NCBI GenBank assembly: GCA_900468535.1
Contig: UBTY01000035.1
Coordinates: 1-64,000, forward strand
DNA length: 64,000 nt
Origin: Hyphomicrobiales bacterium
Lineage (GTDB): Bacteria; Pseudomonadota; Alphaproteobacteria; Rhizobiales; Rhizobiaceae
Direction of reading: 5' to 3'
In this document: one piece after another, positions 61,799 to 64,000 of the stretch
Layout of the letters: every line of letters begins with the position of its first letter
Numbering within the stretch: position 1 is the stretch's first letter
Notes under the pieces: model-generated
The model's input: the letters and a program-made list of their open reading frames with translations, nothing else
Told to the model about the DNA's origin: nothing
Database searches by the model: none
Made by a program: the position numbers and the translations under genes

Positions 61799-61821
61799 GC
61801 CTCTCGATGATCGAGATTTCG

Positions 61822-61850
61822 AAAAGCGGCCTTTCCGGCCGCTTTTTTTG
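61822..61850 (+). terminator. Rho-independent terminator
   Basis: GCGGCC (61826-61831) pairs with GGCCGC (61837-61842) around TTTCC, extended by AAAA with TTTT and followed by a run of seven T. It ends the peroxiredoxin transcript. Confidence 0.9.
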
Positions 61851-61878
61851 TTTTCGATGCCTGCCTCGCACAACTGAC

Positions 61879-61924
61879 TTGACATTGCCTGATTTGTAAT
61901 AACATTACGTGTTACGTTATTACA
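61879..61924 (+). promoter_or_regulatory. Promoter and Zur-like palindromic operator of the zinc importer
   Basis: TTGACA at 61879-61884 is a good -35 box. It is followed by TGTAATAAC (61895-61903) and its exact complement GTTATTACA (61916-61924), 12 bases apart, overlapping where a -10 box would be; GTAAT-AAC-ATTAC is nested inside. AT-rich palindromes of this kind are Zur operators in alphaproteobacteria, and the following genes encode a zinc importer, so Zur repression is the likely control. Inferred, not shown. Confidence 0.65.
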
Positions 61925-61939
61925 TAATAGGGATTTGCG

Positions 61940-62068
61940 ATGAGGCACGCGACTAGGAAGACCCGCTCGGGAGTGCTCGCGCAATCGGCAGTGTTGCGAC
62001 TGGCCGCCGCAGGCGTCGCGTCTCTCGGCCTCTGGGGATTGATCGCCTGGGCCGTGCGTTTGCCATGA
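61940..62068 (+). CDS. 42-residue membrane miniprotein at the head of the zinc operon
   Basis: A 42-codon frame with AGGGA seven bases before its ATG. It has a basic N-terminus (MRHATRKTRSGVLAQSAVLR) and then a single hydrophobic stretch of about 20 residues ending in WAVRLP. Its TGA overlaps the ATG of aztA (ATGA), so it is translationally coupled to the importer. It might be a small membrane partner of the transporter or a coupling leader. No family is recognised. Confidence 0.6.
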   Translation: MRHATRKTRSGVLAQSAVLRLAAAGVASLGLWGLIAWAVRLP

Positions 62069-62802
62069 TCGACACGATCCATCTCCACGACCTGACGGTC
62101 GCGTATAACCGGCATCCTGCGGTCCACCATATTTCCGGGGCCTTCGCTCCTGGCAGCCTCACGGCGATTGCGGGGCCGAACGGCGCCGGCAAGTCGACAT
62201 TGCTGAAGGCGATCATCGGCGAGCTCAGGCCGGTGTCCGGCCGGGTCGAACACGGGCTGGCGCCGACGGACTTCGGCTATCTGCCGCAAGCAGCCGATAT
62301 CAACCGGCGCTTTCCGATTTCTGTTCTCGAAACGGTGCTGCTGGGCGCCTGGCGCGAGGCCGGCGCGTTCAGACGGATCGATCGAGCGCAGCGGGCGAAA
62401 GCCTTCGAGGCACTTGCCGCCGTCGGCTTGGAAGGCTTTGAAGGGCGATCCATCGGCTCGCTTTCAGCTGGACAGGCACAGCGCGCGCTGTTTGCGCGGC
62501 TGCTGCTACAGGATGCGAAGGTCATTCTGCTCGACGAACCGTTCACCGCCATCGATGCCCGCACAACACGCGACCTTCTGGATATCGTCGCGCGATGGGG
62601 CGCCGAGGGACGAACCGTGATCGCCGTGCTGCACGACTTCGAGCAGGTTCGATCGCATTTTCCGCACACGCTCCTTCTTGCACGCGAGCTCGTCGACTGG
62701 GGACCGACAGCCGATGTCATGAAGCCGGACAACCTCTTGAGAGCTCGCGCCATGGCGGAGCGCTGGGACGAGGACGCGCCCGTCTGCGCGCCTGCCGCAT
62801 GA
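62065..62802 (+). CDS. aztA: Zinc ABC transporter ATP-binding protein (AztA-like)
   Basis: A 245-residue ABC ATPase. Walker A is GPNGAGKST (37-45), the signature is LSAGQ (133-137), Walker B is ILLDEP (154-159), and the H-loop is VLHDFEQV. The metal-importer character shows in TVAYNRHPAVHHISG and the VLETVLLGAWREAG segment. The family is that of ZnuC/AztA-type manganese and zinc importers. The ATG overlaps the miniprotein stop, and the TGA overlaps the permease ATG, so three or four genes form one operon under a Zur-like operator. The choice of AztA over ZnuC is from memory of the related permease and is moderately certain. Confidence 0.82.
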   Translation: MIDTIHLHDLTVAYNRHPAVHHISGAFAPGSLTAIAGPNGAGKSTLLKAIIGELRPVSGRVEHGLAPTDFGYLPQAADINRRFPISVLETVLLGAWREAGAFRRIDRAQRAKAFEALAAVGLEGFEGRSIGSLSAGQAQRALFARLLLQDAKVILLDEPFTAIDARTTRDLLDIVARWGAEGRTVIAVLHDFEQVRSHFPHTLLLARELVDWGPTADVMKPDNLLRARAMAERWDEDAPVCAPAA

Positions 62803-63671
62803 GCGCCTACGATCTCTTCATCGCGCCGTTTGCCGATTATGGCTTCATGCGACGCGCGCTCGTCGCCTGCCTCTGCCTCGGCATGGGATCGGGACCGATC
62901 GGCGTGCTGCTGGTTCTGCGTCGGATGAGCCTTGTCGGCGATGCCATGAGCCATGCGATCCTGCCGGGCGCGGCGATCGGTTATATGGTCGCCGGGTCGT
63001 TGTCTCTGACGGCTATGGGGCTCGGCGGTCTGGCTGCGGGGCTGACCGTTGCGCTGCTTTCAGGCGCCGTCAGTCGCGCCACGGTTCTGCAGGAGGATGC
63101 GAGCTTTGCCAGTTTCTACCTCGCTTCGCTGGCGCTCGGCGTGCTCATCGTCTCGCTTCGAGGGTCCAGCATCGACCTGCTGCATGTGCTCTTTGGGACG
63201 ATCCTCGCCATCGATGCGCCTGCGCTGCACCAGATCGGCGCGATCACCACCGTGACGTTGCTGACGCTCGCTGTCATCTATCGTCCGCTTGTCGTGGAAT
63301 GCTTCGATCCCGGCTTCCTACGGGCGGTCGGCGGCCGTGGGCCGCTCTATCACTTCCTCTTCCTGCTGCTGGTCGTGCTGACGCTCGTTGCCAGTTTCCA
63401 GGCGCTCGGCACGCTGATGGCGGTCGGCCTGATGATGCTGCCGGCGGCCATCGCGCAGCTCTGGTGCCGGAGCCTTCCGTCGATGATGGCGGCTGCCGGC
63501 GTAAGTGCCGTGGCGTCGGGCTATCTCGGACTGGTCGCGTCCTACCATCTCGAGCTCGCCTCCGGGCCGACGATCATCATGACCGCGGCCCTCCTCTACG
63601 GCCTTTCCATCGTTTTCGCGCCCGCCGGACTTCTCCGGCGCTATTTCCCCCGCCCTGACCTCGAGGGCTGA
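62799..63671 (+). CDS. aztB: Zinc ABC transporter permease (AztB-like)
   Basis: A 290-residue ABC-3 family permease with eight or more hydrophobic helices, including VLLVLRRMSLVGDAMSHAIL (the conserved cytoplasmic coupling region), FASFYLASLALGVLIVSL and LMAVGLMMLPAAIAQLW. Such permeases transport Zn(II) or Mn(II) from a periplasmic binding protein. The ATG at 62799 overlaps the ATPase stop by four bases; a longer frame upstream is antisense or shifted noise. It is followed after 17 bases by the binding-protein gene. Confidence 0.85.
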   Translation: MSAYDLFIAPFADYGFMRRALVACLCLGMGSGPIGVLLVLRRMSLVGDAMSHAILPGAAIGYMVAGSLSLTAMGLGGLAAGLTVALLSGAVSRATVLQEDASFASFYLASLALGVLIVSLRGSSIDLLHVLFGTILAIDAPALHQIGAITTVTLLTLAVIYRPLVVECFDPGFLRAVGGRGPLYHFLFLLLVVLTLVASFQALGTLMAVGLMMLPAAIAQLWCRSLPSMMAAAGVSAVASGYLGLVASYHLELASGPTIIMTAALLYGLSIVFAPAGLLRRYFPRPDLEG

Positions 63672-63688
63672 CCTCAAAGGAGACCCAG

Positions 63689-64000
63689 ATGATCTCGAAA
63701 CGACTGCTTCTGTCCATCACCCTTTGCGCCTCGACGATGGCGGCCGCGCTGCCGGCCTCCGCCGAGACGCTGAAGGTCGTCGCCTCCTTCACCGTTCTCG
63801 CGGATGTCGTCAAACAGGTGGGCGGCGACCATGTTCATGTCTCCAGCCTCGTCGGCCCGAACGGCGACCCGCATGAGTTCGAGCCATCGCCGGCCAATGC
63901 CAAAAACCTGAAGGAAGCGAGCGTTGTCTTCGTCAGCGGCGAAGGCCTCGAAGGCTGGATGGACAGGCTGATCAGTGCATCCGGCTACCAGGGCAAGCCG
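63689..64000 (+). CDS. aztC: Zinc-binding periplasmic protein, 3' end beyond window (AztC-like)
   Basis: The first 104 codons of a cluster A-I metal-binding protein. A signal peptide (MISKRLLLSITLCASTMAAA to about residue 25) is followed by LKVVASFTVLADVVKQVGGD and the first metal-binding histidine in GPNGDPHEFEPSPANA. AAAGGAG stands six bases before the ATG. The gene continues past the window edge. It delivers zinc to the permease encoded upstream, and the three genes form one unit. Confidence 0.85.
   Translation, partial: MISKRLLLSITLCASTMAAALPASAETLKVVASFTVLADVVKQVGGDHVHVSSLVGPNGDPHEFEPSPANAKNLKEASVVFVSGEGLEGWMDRLISASGYQGKP

Noticed and set aside
1..64000. CRISPR arrays, rRNA genes, complete insertion sequences and integrase genes
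   Set aside because: None could be found: no regularly spaced repeats, no rRNA sequence, and only the IS21-type remnant at 14279-14607.

Overview
The window comes from an alphaproteobacterium, almost certainly a member of the Rhizobiaceae (Rhizobium, Ensifer or Agrobacterium group). The evidence is a GC-rich core with ppdK, smc, a DsbA-like gene, a DUF721 gene, mutY and the CcrM GANTC methyltransferase in conserved alphaproteobacterial style, a Ti-type TraA relaxase, and a rhizobial-type stand-alone LigD ligase. No replication origin, rRNA, CRISPR array or complete insertion sequence was seen.

Layout. (1) 0.4-14 kb is a lower-GC polysaccharide cluster: galE on the plus strand, then about a dozen minus-strand genes joined by 1-4 base overlaps and often started with GTG. 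It encodes eight glycosyltransferase-like proteins, a PseB-like UDP-GlcNAc 4,6-dehydratase, a DegT-type aminotransferase, a GNAT acetyltransferase and a single-chain ABC exporter. Together these could make a nucleotide-activated 2,4-diacetamido-trideoxy sugar, build it into a lipid-linked glycan and flip it. (2) 14-22.8 kb is an eroded mobile segment ending at tRNA-Pro(CGG). It holds an IS21-type remnant inside a broken AAA ATPase gene, two LigD relics, small genes of unknown function, a duplicated structured leader RNA and three tandem tRNA-like sequences. (3) 22.9-25.3 kb returns to ordinary chromosome with a lipoprotein and a glycosyltransferase. (4) 25.3-30.2 kb is a second accessory insert against tRNA-Gln(TTG), carrying a full-length TraA relaxase without other transfer genes and a fused MNT-HEPN protein. 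(5) 30.4-64 kb is core: a cupin, an MBL hydrolase, DUF1499, ppdK, a 273-base palindromic element, smc, dsbA-like, DUF721, mutY, HAD, ccrM, an ArsR-controlled ABM/NIPSNAP pair, GntR, a lipid kinase, the run thrC-M16 peptidase-GNAT-GGDEF/EAL, a zinc-binding peptidase, CsbD, YqgE, a DsbD N-domain protein, peroxiredoxin and the start of an AztABC zinc importer.

How the genes work together. The clearest functional units are the sugar/glycan operon, the divergent ArsR module, the thrC-to-EAL operon and the zinc importer behind a palindromic operator with an overlooked 42-codon leader gene. The least ordinary stretch is 17.6-22.3 kb, where unknown genes, an RBS-sequestering leader and the tRNA-like array lie together. 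I cannot name a known system there. All functions are read from sequence motifs and family knowledge; no database search was possible.
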